Assembly (NCBI RefSeq): GCF_009729415.1
Contig: NZ_MPKW01000018.1
Location: 486,621 to 550,620 of the forward strand
From: Mycolicibacterium sp. CBMA 234
GTDB lineage: Bacteria; Actinomycetota; Actinomycetes; Mycobacteriales; Mycobacteriaceae
Direction of reading: 5' to 3'
Length of the DNA stretch: 64,000 nt
Shown piece after piece: positions 9,228-17,999 of the stretch. A program made the translations under genes and the position numbers. The notes beneath the pieces are model-generated. The model saw only the letters and a program-made list of their open reading frames with translations. It had not been told where the DNA came from and searched no databases. Position 1 is the stretch's first letter. Every line of letters begins with the position of its first letter.

Positions 9228-9767
9228 TCAACGCAGCCCGACGACGTGGCGTAGCTGTGCCAGCAACTGGTCGGTGTCGTCGCTGCGGACGAGGTAGTGC
9301 GACACCGCGATTCGAATCGCGGTCGCCGCTTTCAGCTCGGCGTTGGGCCCCGAGAGCAGCTTCTGCAGCCGACTCCGCATTATTGGGACGACGTTCGGCA
9401 GCTCGGCGAGCACCGCCTCGGGTTCAATGTCGATCACGCGCACACCCGAATAGGTTTTCTGATACCGCACGATGAATTGCAGTGCCGCATCAAGCTTTTC
9501 GTTGCCGCGCAGACCTTCGGTGGCCGCACTCATCCCGTCGTCGAACAGTTCGCGCTCGTACCGTCCGAACGACTCGAGAAGTGCCTCTTTCGACGCGAAC
9601 CAGCGGTACAAGGTGGGTCGTGACACCCCGGCCTGCGTCGCCACCTCGGACAGGCTGAGCTTCGTTTGTCCTTGGCGGGCAAGCACTTCCGCAGTCGCCA
9701 CCAGGATTCGGCTTGGGGTCGAGGCGTCCTCGACGGAGCCGCCCTGGGGGCTCGCGGTACCAGTCAC
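9228..9767 (-). CDS. TetR family transcriptional regulator
   Basis: 179 residues with an N-terminal TetR helix-turn-helix: SRILVATAEVLARQGQ then LSEVATQAGVSRPTLYRWF (about residues 38-56) and SKEALL. GTG start at 9767. On the minus strand TACCAT (9780-9775) lies seven bases upstream of the GTG and is embedded in a 13-bp palindrome, so the gene probably has a leaderless, autorepressed transcript. The neighbouring co-oriented acyltransferase-like gene ends 27 bases upstream, so the two could be linked, but each seems to have its own promoter. Ligand unknown. Confidence 0.88.
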   Translation of the reverse strand: MTGTASPQGGSVEDASTPSRILVATAEVLARQGQTKLSLSEVATQAGVSRPTLYRWFASKEALLESFGRYERELFDDGMSAATEGLRGNEKLDAALQFIVRYQKTYSGVRVIDIEPEAVLAELPNVVPIMRSRLQKLLSGPNAELKAATAIRIAVSHYLVRSDDTDQLLAQLRHVVGLR

Positions 9768-9768
9768 C

Positions 9769-9781
9769 GTACCGATGGTAC
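9769..9781. promoter_or_regulatory. TetR-type operator over the -10 of the tetR gene
   Basis: GTACCGATGGTAC is a perfect inverted repeat (GTACC / GGTAC) that covers the minus-strand TACCAT hexamer and abuts the tetR start codon. Autoregulation is inferred. Confidence 0.6.
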
Positions 9782-9794
9782 TACCGGTGAGTAA

Positions 9795-11135
9795 CTAGTC
9801 GACTGTGCCGGTGAGGCCAAGTTCGGCAAGCGCCTTCCGGATGGAATCGGCCAGGGCCGCTTTGCTGTTCGCTTCGCCCGGTTCCCATGCAGTGACGGTC
9901 AAGACGATCGACGTCGGCGTCTGGCACGACACCACGAACAGATGACCGTTCAATCGTTCGAGGTCCACCGGGGTCAGGCCCGGCTCGATCAGGCGGGCAT
10001 GGAAATGCTCGGCCTCGGTCCCGTCGGGCCGGTTGAATGCGGCCGGGAAGCGGCCGAGGTTCGAGCAGCCGATGGGCTTGCCGACCTTGAGCACCATCTT
10101 CTCCAGCCGCCGCACCGCGAACTTCGGTACCAGGGGAGTGAGCGGAAGTGGCGTCAACATCATCCGGGTCCACTCGTCGACACCGGCGAGTTCCCGTTTG
10201 ATGTCGCCGCGCAGCTCGGTCAGGTCGGTGCTGACCTTTTCCGGGTCCGCCATCACGGTGATGGTGCTCAGCGCGTTGCCGCGGGTATCGCCTTCGGTGC
10301 GGATGTTGACGGGGAACGAGAGCATGGCGCGGCCGCCATCGCCCAGTCGTCCCACGACCTGTCCGACCCGGGCGGCGAACGCGGCGAACAGGACATTGCT
10401 GGTTCCGCCGAGGGCTTTCGCGCGCTGGTCCCACTCATCGATGTCGAGTACGGCGGTGACGAACGGCGGCGTCACCGGCGTGGTGATGCCGCTGGAGACC
10501 GGCGCCGTCACCGATTTGGCTGACGCCGCCAGATCGCTCTTCTGATCGCGGGCGATCTTGGCGGCCCCGACCACGGCCCGGAACCAGCTGGGCACCGAGC
10601 GCACCGTCTGACGGATGTCTTCGCGCAGCGCCGCACGCCGGGGCCGGGAGGCGGCTACGGGGTAGCCGAGATCGCGGGGGGTGCCATTGACCGCGTCGGC
10701 AACGGCTTCGGAGATGGCCAGACCGTCGCCGATGGTGTGCGACACCACCAGGGACACGGCCGCGCCACCGCTATCGAGCGGTTGCACGCCCAGGTGCCAC
10801 GGCGGGCCGTGTTCCGGATCGACCGGGACGTAGCCGCGCTCATTGGCCCAGTCATTCACGTCGGCGACCGGGCGCGTCTCTGTGGCAATGTCGAGGTCCA
10901 GCGGTCCCGTCGAACGCACCCACCGGTGCCGCCCGAACGGCAGTCGCGAACGCTCGATCCGGCGACCCAGTAGGCCGCCGCTGCCCAGGTTGCGGTGCAG
11001 TCGGCGCAGTCCGTCGAGGTCAACTGGCCGGTCGTAGATCCACGTGTATTGGATGAGCGGGCCACGGCCCAGTGCCCGCAAACCGGTGAAGGAGGCCTGA
11101 TCGCCCAGGTCGATTGTGTTGTCGGCGCCGGTCAT
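9795..11135 (-). CDS. Condensation/WS-DGAT superfamily acyltransferase-like protein
   Basis: 446 residues. The N-terminal half has a condensation-type active-site motif SHTIGDG (about residues 134-140), corresponding to the HxxxDG of CoA-dependent acyltransferases; the first His of the classical HHxxxDG is replaced by Ser. The C-terminal half contains SFPVNIRTEGDTRGNALST, resembling the substrate-channel region of wax ester synthase/diacylglycerol acyltransferases. Probably transfers an acyl group to a lipid or alcohol; substrate not predictable. A minus-strand TAACAT seven bases upstream of the ATG suggests a leaderless transcript. Followed by the TetR gene. Confidence 0.7.
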   Translation of the reverse strand: MTGADNTIDLGDQASFTGLRALGRGPLIQYTWIYDRPVDLDGLRRLHRNLGSGGLLGRRIERSRLPFGRHRWVRSTGPLDLDIATETRPVADVNDWANERGYVPVDPEHGPPWHLGVQPLDSGGAAVSLVVSHTIGDGLAISEAVADAVNGTPRDLGYPVAASRPRRAALREDIRQTVRSVPSWFRAVVGAAKIARDQKSDLAASAKSVTAPVSSGITTPVTPPFVTAVLDIDEWDQRAKALGGTSNVLFAAFAARVGQVVGRLGDGGRAMLSFPVNIRTEGDTRGNALSTITVMADPEKVSTDLTELRGDIKRELAGVDEWTRMMLTPLPLTPLVPKFAVRRLEKMVLKVGKPIGCSNLGRFPAAFNRPDGTEAEHFHARLIEPGLTPVDLERLNGHLFVVSCQTPTSIVLTVTAWEPGEANSKAALADSIRKALAELGLTGTVD

Positions 11136-11142
11136 GTCGCGA

Positions 11143-11148
11143 ATGTTA
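11143..11148 (-). promoter_or_regulatory. Likely -10 element of a leaderless transcript (acyltransferase-like gene)
   Basis: Minus-strand TAACAT, seven bases before the ATG at 11135, fits the mycobacterial TANNNT -10 of leaderless genes. No ribosome-binding site is visible. Confidence 0.5.
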
Positions 11149-11300
11149 CCCAGCCCACAATTTTTCGGCGCGGGCTGTCGGCGTTAACTGGCGCCCCAGC
11201 AACCCCGTCAACTCCGCGGCCTCGCCCGTCATTTCGGTAGCAGGGTGCTGTGAAGCATCTGCGAACGTGCTGCGGGAGGGGGATAGCCGACCGAATTGTG

Positions 11301-11319
11301 TGTAGCCTAACCAAGCTTG
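11301..11319 (-). promoter_or_regulatory. Candidate IdeR iron box (second, weaker)
   Basis: On the minus strand this segment contains GGTTAGGCTA, identical to the 10-base core of the IdeR consensus TTAGGTTAGGCTAACCTAA; I count 13 of 19 matches. It forms a near-perfect inverted repeat with the box at 11322-11340. Confidence 0.6.
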
Positions 11320-11321
11320 AT

Positions 11322-11340
11322 TCAGGCTAGGCTACCCAAA
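11322..11340 (+). promoter_or_regulatory. IdeR iron box upstream of the peroxidase-fbp operon
   Basis: TCAGGCTAGGCTACCCAAA matches the IdeR consensus TTAGGTTAGGCTAACCTAA at 15 of 19 positions. It lies 48 bases before the chosen peroxidase start. IdeR with Fe(II) represses genes carrying such boxes, so the operon should be induced by iron starvation. Confidence 0.8.
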
Positions 11341-11388
11341 TTTTTGCAATTGTTGCTACGAAAGCGGACGACGGGATTGGGATTCGAG

Positions 11389-12759
11389 ATGGGCGACGCG
11401 AGTCCGGAGCGGACGTCGGTGAGTACTCCGACCGCTGATCACGCGGAGCCAACGAAAGGCCGCATCTCGCGGCGAAACCTCTTATATGGCGGCCTGTTCG
11501 TCGGCGGTGCGGCAGTCGGGGCGGCGGGTGCCGTTACCGCCGGAGCCGCCGTCAAGCCCGTCGGGCCGTCGTCGTCGGACGCCGAACCGTTCTACGGCCG
11601 GCATCAAGGTGGCATAGTCACCGACACCCAGCAGCACACCGTCATCGCAGCCTTCGACCTGAACACCGACAAACGTGACCACGTGGTGGAGGTGCTCCGG
11701 CGCTGGAGTGAGCTGGCCGCGCAACTGGCGCGCGGGGACTCGGCGACCATCCCGATCTATGACCCGCCGGACGCGGTGAGCGCGTACGCCAACACCACGG
11801 GCAAGGCCACCACGTCCGACTCGTTGGATACCTGGCAGACCGGTCCGAACCGGCTCACTGTGACGATCGGATTCGGTCGAACCCTGTTCCTGCGCAACGG
11901 TATTGACCGCTTCGGACTGCGCTCGCGGTTGCCCGAGCAGCTGGTCGAGCTGCCGCATTTCCCGGGAGACCAGCTGGCCGCCGAGCAGAGCGATGGCGAC
12001 CTGCTGCTGCATGCGTGCGGCGACGACCTGCAGGTGGTCTTCCACGCCATCCGGTCGATCGCCCGGATTTCGCCCGATATTGCGACCCTGCGCTGGACTC
12101 AGATCGGTTACTCGCCCAGCAATGCGGCGGGTACGCCGCGAAACCTGATGGGGTTCAAGGACGGAACACTGAACTCCAACGCGCATCCACCTGCGGATCT
12201 GAACGCCACCCTGTGGGCCGGCACCGACGGACCGGACTGGATGCGCGACGGCAGCTATCTGGTGTATCGCCGGATCCGGATCACCCTCGAGCACTGGGAC
12301 CGACTTCCCGTGGCGGCTCAGGAACAGGTGGTGGGACGGCAGAAGGTGTCCGGCGCGCCGCTGGGCGGGCACAGCGAGTTCGACGAACTCAAGCTCGACG
12401 CACGGGATGCGGCTGGCGCGCTGCACATTCCGGAGATGTCGCACGTCAGGCTGGCGGCCCCGGAGACGAACAACGGGGCGATCATCATTCGCCGGGCGTT
12501 CTCGTACAACAACGGGACGACGCCGTTCACCGAACGCTGGCCACCGTGGCGGCAGGCGTTGGAGTACGACGCCGGACTGCTGTTTCTCGGGTACCAGAAA
12601 GACCCGCGGACCGCTTTCGTTCCGATCAACAGCCGGCTGGCGCTCAACGACGCGCTCACCCAGTTCACCACCCACACGGCCAGTGCCGTCTTCGCACTGC
12701 CGTCGGGCGCGGCCGGTCCTGGCCACTGGGTTGGTGAAGAACTGTTTGGGCCGTTGTGA
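11389..12759 (+). CDS. Tat-exported DyP-type peroxidase (EfeB-like)
   Basis: 456 residues from ATG 11389. The N-terminus carries a twin-arginine signal (ISRRNLLYGG, about residues 25-34, then a hydrophobic Ala/Gly stretch), so the folded haem protein is exported. The DyP hallmark GFKDG lies near residue 256 and the likely proximal haem His is in MSHVRLA near 350. EfeB-type enzymes act in extracytoplasmic iron handling. Here the gene follows IdeR-type boxes and overlaps the ferric permease gene by four bases (GTGA), so it belongs to an iron-import operon; EfeU and EfeO are not present. No second Tat-cargo gene is seen. Confidence 0.9.
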   Translation: MGDASPERTSVSTPTADHAEPTKGRISRRNLLYGGLFVGGAAVGAAGAVTAGAAVKPVGPSSSDAEPFYGRHQGGIVTDTQQHTVIAAFDLNTDKRDHVVEVLRRWSELAAQLARGDSATIPIYDPPDAVSAYANTTGKATTSDSLDTWQTGPNRLTVTIGFGRTLFLRNGIDRFGLRSRLPEQLVELPHFPGDQLAAEQSDGDLLLHACGDDLQVVFHAIRSIARISPDIATLRWTQIGYSPSNAAGTPRNLMGFKDGTLNSNAHPPADLNATLWAGTDGPDWMRDGSYLVYRRIRITLEHWDRLPVAAQEQVVGRQKVSGAPLGGHSEFDELKLDARDAAGALHIPEMSHVRLAAPETNNGAIIIRRAFSYNNGTTPFTERWPPWRQALEYDAGLLFLGYQKDPRTAFVPINSRLALNDALTQFTTHTASAVFALPSGAAGPGHWVGEELFGPL

Positions 12760-14345
12760 TTACCTTCGGCCGAACCCGCGCAGCTTTGCCGACCAGGGGA
12801 GTCCTTGCCCTGGTCAGCATGGCGGTGGTCGGCTGCGTGGTGGCGCCGCTCGTGGTGGTGATCATCGACGCCCATTCCGCGGGCTGGCACGAGGTCCATG
12901 CCGTGCTGTTCCGCCGGCGGTCCTACGAGCTGCTGACGAACACCGTTGAGCTGACTGTCCTCGTCGGCATTGGCGTGGCCGTCGTCGGCACCGCGACTGC
13001 CTGGTGTCTGGAACGGTTGGCCCTGCGCTGGGCGCGGGCCTGGACGGCGGTGCTGATCCTGCCGATGGCGATGCCGGACTTCGTCGTCGGATTCGCCTGG
13101 CACGCGCTGTGGCCGACGATGCAACCGCTGCTGGCGGCCACCTTGATCATGACGCTGTCTGGGTATCCGCTGGTGCTGCTACCGGTTTCAGCGGCCCTCC
13201 GGCGCGCCGACCCCAGCCTGGAAGACGTGGCGCGTGGCCTCGGGCTCGGGCCCATCGCCGTGTTCGTGCGCGTGACGTTCCCGGCGATCAGGACCGCGAT
13301 CGGCGGCGGCACCCTGTTGGCCGCGCTGGCCGTCATTTCCGAATACGGCGCCTTTGAAGTGGTCAGGTTCCACACCCTGACCACCGAGATCTTCACCGAG
13401 TTCAGCTTCGATCAGCGCGCGGCGGCGGCACTGTCAATCCCGTTGGTGCTATTGGGGTTTGCCTTCATCGCCGCCGACGGGGCGCTGCCGCGCCGGCGTA
13501 CTGGATTCACTGCCCAGACGCGCACAGCGCGCGTTGGTGGCCCGGCGGCCCGGCGACTGGCGGTGACGGGTTTCGTCGCGATCGTCGTCGCCGGGGTCGT
13601 GCTGCCGGTCGGTGTGCTGGTGTATTGGCTGCAGCAGGCCCGGCACACCACGCTGCCGGCCGTGGCCGACCTGTCCACCGCGACCTGGACGACATTCGGC
13701 TACAGCTCGGCGTGCGGCGTGGCCGTGCTGGTGTTGTCGGCGCCGGTGGCCTATCTGGCGGTTCGCTACCCGTCCCGGCTGAATCTGTTGTTGCACAACG
13801 TCACCTTCATCACCCGCGCGGTGCCGGGGGTGATCATCGCCGTCAGTCTGGTGTATCTGTCCGTCAACTACCTGTTCGGGCTGTACGAGACGGGGTGGCT
13901 CGTGGTCGCGGCCTACACCATCCAGTTCTTTCCGCTCGGCCTGGTGTGCGTGCATGCCATGGTGACCTCGCTGCCCCGTCAGTTCGGTGAAGTGGCCAGG
14001 TCGCTGGGGAGGGGGCCGGCCTATGTGTTCGCGAGGGTGACGCTGCCGTTGATCGGACCAGGGTTGCTCGCCGGGTTCTGTCTGGTATTCGTCACTGCCG
14101 CAACCGAACTGACGACGACGTTGATGCTGGCCCCGGCCGACAGCAAGACCCTTGCCACACAGTTCTGGGCTTTCCAATCGGAGAGTGCGTACTCGGCCGC
14201 AGCCCCCTATGCCCTGGTGATCATCGCGGTGGCGGTGGTGCCGGGAGCGATGCTCGGGTTGTGGTTCGACCGTCGACCACGGGCCGGCGACGACGATGCG
14301 GTGCCAGGGCCCGTTGATCTGCCGGAGTTGGAGGTGGCCCGATGA
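12756..14345 (+). CDS. Fbp-type ferric iron ABC transporter permease
   Basis: 529 residues, about twelve membrane segments as two fused binding-protein-dependent permease domains. Each half has an EAA-like loop: DPSLEDVARGLGLGPIAVF (about residues 150-168) and FGEVARSLGRGPAYVF (about 409-424). This double permease is typical of FbpB/SfuB ferric transporters. GTG start overlaps the peroxidase stop; the stop overlaps the ATPase start (ATGA). Context with iron boxes, ATPase and ferric-binding lipoprotein supports iron rather than thiamine or putrescine as the cargo. Confidence 0.9.
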   Translation: MITFGRTRAALPTRGVLALVSMAVVGCVVAPLVVVIIDAHSAGWHEVHAVLFRRRSYELLTNTVELTVLVGIGVAVVGTATAWCLERLALRWARAWTAVLILPMAMPDFVVGFAWHALWPTMQPLLAATLIMTLSGYPLVLLPVSAALRRADPSLEDVARGLGLGPIAVFVRVTFPAIRTAIGGGTLLAALAVISEYGAFEVVRFHTLTTEIFTEFSFDQRAAAALSIPLVLLGFAFIAADGALPRRRTGFTAQTRTARVGGPAARRLAVTGFVAIVVAGVVLPVGVLVYWLQQARHTTLPAVADLSTATWTTFGYSSACGVAVLVLSAPVAYLAVRYPSRLNLLLHNVTFITRAVPGVIIAVSLVYLSVNYLFGLYETGWLVVAAYTIQFFPLGLVCVHAMVTSLPRQFGEVARSLGRGPAYVFARVTLPLIGPGLLAGFCLVFVTAATELTTTLMLAPADSKTLATQFWAFQSESAYSAAAPYALVIIAVAVVPGAMLGLWFDRRPRAGDDDAVPGPVDLPELEVAR

Positions 14346-15367
14346 GCGCCGTCGTCGTGCAGCACGCGCGAAAGTCATACGGCCGCATGCCCGTTCTGGA
14401 TGGTCTGGACCTGGACATCCCGGCCGGATCGATCACCGCGGTGCTCGGTGCGTCAGGCAGCGGAAAGACCACGCTGCTGCGCAGCATTGCCGGGTTCGAA
14501 CGGCTGGACGCGGGCACCATCGCCATCGGCGATCGGGTGGTCGACGACGGGGCCAATTGGACCCACGCCCAGCATCGCGGCGTCGGCTACGTGCCGCAGG
14601 ATGGCGGGCTGTTCCCGCATCTGCGCGTCCGGGCCAACATTGCGTTCGGCCTGCGGCGCCGGGATGCGGCCCGGGTTGCCGAACTCGTCGACATGTTGGG
14701 CCTGATTGGGCTGGAAAACCGTTTCCCGCACCAACTTTCGGGCGGCCAGCGGCAGCGGGTGGCATTGGCGCGGGCGCTCGCGCCCCGGCCTTCGTTGGTT
14801 CTGCTCGACGAGCCGTTCGCCTCTCTGGATGCCGCGCTGCGGATACACTTGCGCCAGTACGTGGCCCAGGTGTTGCACGACGTCGGAGCCACCGCAATCG
14901 TGGTGACGCACGACCGGGATGAGGCGTTCACCATGGCGGATCAGATAGCCGTGCTGGGCAATGGACGAATCGCCGGCGTCGGTAGCCCGCGGCAGTTGTA
15001 CAACGCGCCGCCCGACGCACACGTCGCTCGATTCCTCGGGGCCGCAAACTTGCTGCCGGGCAAGGTCGTCGCGGGTGAATTGCATTGTGCAGTACCAATT
15101 TCGGACCGGCTAGGGTTCGATGATGGCGCCTACACGGTGCTGCTGCGACCCGAGCATCTGTCGGTAGCGCTGGAGGTGGCAGACGGTGCCGAGGCGCGCG
15201 TCGCTGCCGTCGCCTATCGGGGCGCCACGATCGCCCTGACATTGCGGATGGAAGGCGAACCGACGGCGGAATTGGTCGCTGAAGTGTCAGGAGACGTCGA
15301 TATCGTTGTCGGGCAAAGGGTTTGGTTGAGCGCGTCGCGCTGCGACGTGGCCTGGCCGCTGAGCTGA
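14342..15367 (+). CDS. Fbp-type ferric iron ABC transporter ATPase
   Basis: 341 residues. Walker A GASGSGKTT (near residue 37), Q-loop VPQDGG, signature LSGGQRQRVALARAL (near 132), Walker B LVLLDEPFASLD and switch His in VVTHDRDEA. A C-terminal TOBE-type regulatory region (about residues 240-340) is present as in FbpC. Energises the overlapping permease gene product. Third gene of the operon that starts with the peroxidase; the binding-protein gene is separate, 1.5 kb downstream, behind its own box. Confidence 0.93.
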   Translation: MSAVVVQHARKSYGRMPVLDGLDLDIPAGSITAVLGASGSGKTTLLRSIAGFERLDAGTIAIGDRVVDDGANWTHAQHRGVGYVPQDGGLFPHLRVRANIAFGLRRRDAARVAELVDMLGLIGLENRFPHQLSGGQRQRVALARALAPRPSLVLLDEPFASLDAALRIHLRQYVAQVLHDVGATAIVVTHDRDEAFTMADQIAVLGNGRIAGVGSPRQLYNAPPDAHVARFLGAANLLPGKVVAGELHCAVPISDRLGFDDGAYTVLLRPEHLSVALEVADGAEARVAAVAYRGATIALTLRMEGEPTAELVAEVSGDVDIVVGQRVWLSASRCDVAWPLS

Positions 15368-15474
15368 GTTGTCGATGTGGCGGCCGTGGAGCCGCGACCG
15401 AGTCGCCGATGCTGGACAAATGCTGTGTACGCGATGCAAATACGCTGCGAGACGCCCTTTTTGGGGCAAAGCAT

Positions 15475-15512
15475 GGGTAGCCTAACCACGCTTCTAGATG
15501 GTTAGGCTACCC
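15475..15512. promoter_or_regulatory. Perfect double IdeR-type iron box
   Basis: A 14-bp perfect inverted repeat, GGGTAGCCTAACCA (15475-15488) and TGGTTAGGCTACCC (15499-15512), separated by 10 bases. Each arm holds the IdeR core GGTTAGGCTA; the plus-strand box (15497-15515) matches 14 of 19 consensus positions. It precedes the propeller lipoprotein gene by about 70 bases. The rest of the gap 15368-15553 shows nothing further. Confidence 0.8.
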
Positions 15513-15580
15513 AAATGTCTGCGGGTGGTGTGACAGTGAATTGAGGAACGGCAGTGGGTTTCGGTGTGAGGAACGTGGGA

Positions 15581-16813
15581 ATGACCGGTGAGCGACGGAC
15601 GCGGGCGATCAAGATGGGTGCAGCGGCGACGACTGTCCTGACCGGATTGCTGCTGACCGGATGCGGCCACGATGACAAGTCCGCGAGCCCGGCCGGGCTG
15701 GAAACCAAAGACGCGCAAGCGCTCAACGCCTCGCAGTTCTCCGACGCAGGCACCGCGGCCCGCACCACGTTGGCCCCGCAGCCGGGGTCGTTCCTGGCCG
15801 GAAAGAAGTCGGTGAGCACCATCGCCTCGACCACGCCCGACAATGGCGACGTCAATCCGTACGCCGTCTGGCCGGTGACCGCGAATGTCGGCACCCTGCA
15901 TGCCGGTGACGTCCTGGTCGATAACTTCAACAACAAGTCCAACAACCAGGGCACCGGTACCACCATCGTCGATATCCACCCGGACAAGTCTCTGACGGTC
16001 TTCGCAACGCTGCCGCAGAACCTGGCGGGCTGCCCGGGCGGCGTCGGGCTGACCACGGCGATGGCGGTGCTCAAGGACGGCTGGGTGCTGGTCGGCAGTC
16101 TGCCCACCACCGACGGCAAACTCGGCACCGCCGGCGCCGGCTGCTTGATCGAGCTGAACCCCACGGGTCAGGTCGCGGGCGCCATTGCCGGAGACTTCCT
16201 GAACGGTCCGTGGGCGTCGGCCGTGGACGATCACGGCGACACGGCCACCCTGTTCGTCACGAACACGCTGAACGGCGTCAAGGACGCCGGCGGCAAGCCC
16301 GTCAACCAGGGCAACGTCGTCCGGATCGGGTTGAGTCAGACCCCGACGAAGGCCCCGACCGTGACCAGCCACACCGTCGTCGCAGATTCCTTCCTGGAGA
16401 AGGAGGACGCCTCGGCACTGGTGAAGGGCCCGACCGGGCTGGTGCTGGATCCGGCCGGCAATCTGTACGTCGGCGACAACCTCGGTAACCGGGTCGCGGT
16501 GGTGCGCAACGCCTTGGTTCGTCCTGATTCGGCCAAGACCGGTGACACCCTCAGTAGCGACGGGCAGTTGGCCAACCCGTTGGGTCTGGACCGGGCGCAG
16601 AACGGGGACATCCTGGTGGCCAACGCGACCAACGGCAAGATCGTCGAAATCACTCCGGACGGCAAGCAGGTCGGTGAGTACTACGCCAACCAGGACGTCG
16701 CTCAGGACCCGCCCGGCAATGGAAACTTGTTCGGCATCGCGGTGAACCAGACCCACGACGGCATCTACTTCGTCAACGACGACACCAACACTTTGTCGTT
16801 GCTGCACGGCTGA
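15581..16813 (+). CDS. Secreted beta-propeller (NHL/SMP-30-like) lipoprotein in iron island
   Basis: 410 residues from ATG 15581; an in-frame GTG at 15554 would add nine residues. A type II signal peptide ends in the lipobox LLTGC (Cys near residue 28). The mature protein has repeated beta-strand units of the type GLVLDPAGNLYVGDNLGNRV, GLDRAQNGDILVANATNGKI and GIAVNQTHDGIYFVNDDTNT, typical of an NHL or SMP-30-like propeller. No catalytic residues could be assigned. It lies behind a perfect double iron box and 47 bases before the ferric-binding protein gene, so it is probably an iron-starvation surface protein; role unknown. Confidence 0.75.
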   Translation: MTGERRTRAIKMGAAATTVLTGLLLTGCGHDDKSASPAGLETKDAQALNASQFSDAGTAARTTLAPQPGSFLAGKKSVSTIASTTPDNGDVNPYAVWPVTANVGTLHAGDVLVDNFNNKSNNQGTGTTIVDIHPDKSLTVFATLPQNLAGCPGGVGLTTAMAVLKDGWVLVGSLPTTDGKLGTAGAGCLIELNPTGQVAGAIAGDFLNGPWASAVDDHGDTATLFVTNTLNGVKDAGGKPVNQGNVVRIGLSQTPTKAPTVTSHTVVADSFLEKEDASALVKGPTGLVLDPAGNLYVGDNLGNRVAVVRNALVRPDSAKTGDTLSSDGQLANPLGLDRAQNGDILVANATNGKIVEITPDGKQVGEYYANQDVAQDPPGNGNLFGIAVNQTHDGIYFVNDDTNTLSLLHG

Positions 16814-16860
16814 CCTCTCCCGTAATTCATACGCCTGCAAGACTTTTCGATCGGAGTCCC

Positions 16861-17943
16861 ATGTTCATCACCACTGGTACCAGCCACCGGCTGCGTCACC
16901 TGGCTCTCAGCGGCGCCGCGCTGGTGGCCCTGACGGCATTGTCGGCGGGCTGTGGCGCGCCGTCGTCCGAGCGCCCGGGCCAGTCGCAGCAGCCCGCGGC
17001 TGGTGGCGAATTGCTGTTGTACTCGGCCCAGCATGAGCAGACCACCAAGGCCCTGACGGCGGCCTTCACCAAAGAGACCGGGATCAATGTCAAGGTGGTG
17101 CACTTGGACGAAGGCACCGCAGTCGCCAAGATCGAGCAGGAGGGCGGCAAGTCGCCCGCCGACCTGGTGTACACCGAGAACTCGCCGTGGCTGGCCCAGC
17201 TCGACCAGAAGGGCCTGCTGGCCAAGGTCGACGACGCCACCCTTGGTGCGGTGCCCAAGGCCGACAGCGCCGCCAGCGGCAACTGGGTCGCGGTGTCGGC
17301 CCGGATGATGGGCGTCACCTACAACCCGGACAAGGTCCCGGCCGCTCAACTGCCGCACTCGGTGCTCGATCTGGCGGGGCCGCAGTGGAAGGACAAGATC
17401 GAGCTCGCCCCGTCCGAGACCGACTTCTGGCCGGTGGTCAGCTCGGTACTGCACGCCAAGGGCAAAGACGCGACCCTGGCCTGGCTTAACGGCCTGAAGG
17501 CCAACGCGGGGGCCAATGCTGCGGTGCCGTCGAATGAGAACCTGGCGGCGGACATCAACCAGGGCAACACCGGGTTGGGCATCCTGAACAGCTACTACTT
17601 CTACCGATTGAAGGCCGAAGTCGGAGCCGACTCGGTGAAGTCGCAATTCGCGTATTTCGCCCCGCAAGACCCCGGCTACGTGCAGGACATCTCCGGTGCC
17701 GCGGTGGTGAAGTCGAGCAAGAACCAGGCCGCCGCGCAGAAGTTCCTGGCGTTTCTGACGGGCAAGTCCGGCCAGACCATCCTCGCTACCAGTGACAGCT
17801 TCGAGTACCCGCTGGCCGCAGGGGTAGCCGCAAACGCGCAGCTTCCTGCTTTGAATACGTTGACGCCCAACGCATTCAGCGTGGCCGACATGGGCACCTG
17901 CGAGGACGCCAAGGAGCTGCTGCAGCAGGCCCAACTGTTGTGA
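16861..17943 (+). CDS. Ferric iron ABC transporter substrate-binding lipoprotein (FbpA-like)
   Basis: 360 residues, ATG after GGAG. Signal peptide with lipobox LSAGC (Cys near residue 31). The mature part begins with LLLYSAQHEQTTKALTAAF, typical of the FbpA/FutA branch of solute-binding proteins, and has a Tyr-rich NSYYFYRL segment near residue 245 where ferric-binding proteins place iron-ligating tyrosines. Partner of the permease and ATPase encoded at 12756-15367. Same transcription direction and short gap from the propeller lipoprotein imply co-transcription from the 15475-15512 box. Confidence 0.88.
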   Translation: MFITTGTSHRLRHLALSGAALVALTALSAGCGAPSSERPGQSQQPAAGGELLLYSAQHEQTTKALTAAFTKETGINVKVVHLDEGTAVAKIEQEGGKSPADLVYTENSPWLAQLDQKGLLAKVDDATLGAVPKADSAASGNWVAVSARMMGVTYNPDKVPAAQLPHSVLDLAGPQWKDKIELAPSETDFWPVVSSVLHAKGKDATLAWLNGLKANAGANAAVPSNENLAADINQGNTGLGILNSYYFYRLKAEVGADSVKSQFAYFAPQDPGYVQDISGAAVVKSSKNQAAAQKFLAFLTGKSGQTILATSDSFEYPLAAGVAANAQLPALNTLTPNAFSVADMGTCEDAKELLQQAQLL

Positions 17944-17993
17944 GAACGAATACTCGCTGACTGGCAAAGCAAACGTGCTGTCGTGCTGCCGTA

Positions 17994-17999
17994 CATAAT
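17994..17999 (+). promoter_or_regulatory. Possible -10 element for the DUF1275 gene
   Basis: CATAAT lies immediately before GTG 18000 and six bases before GTG 18006. If it is a -10, the transcript would start at GTG 18006 and be leaderless. Confidence 0.35.
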
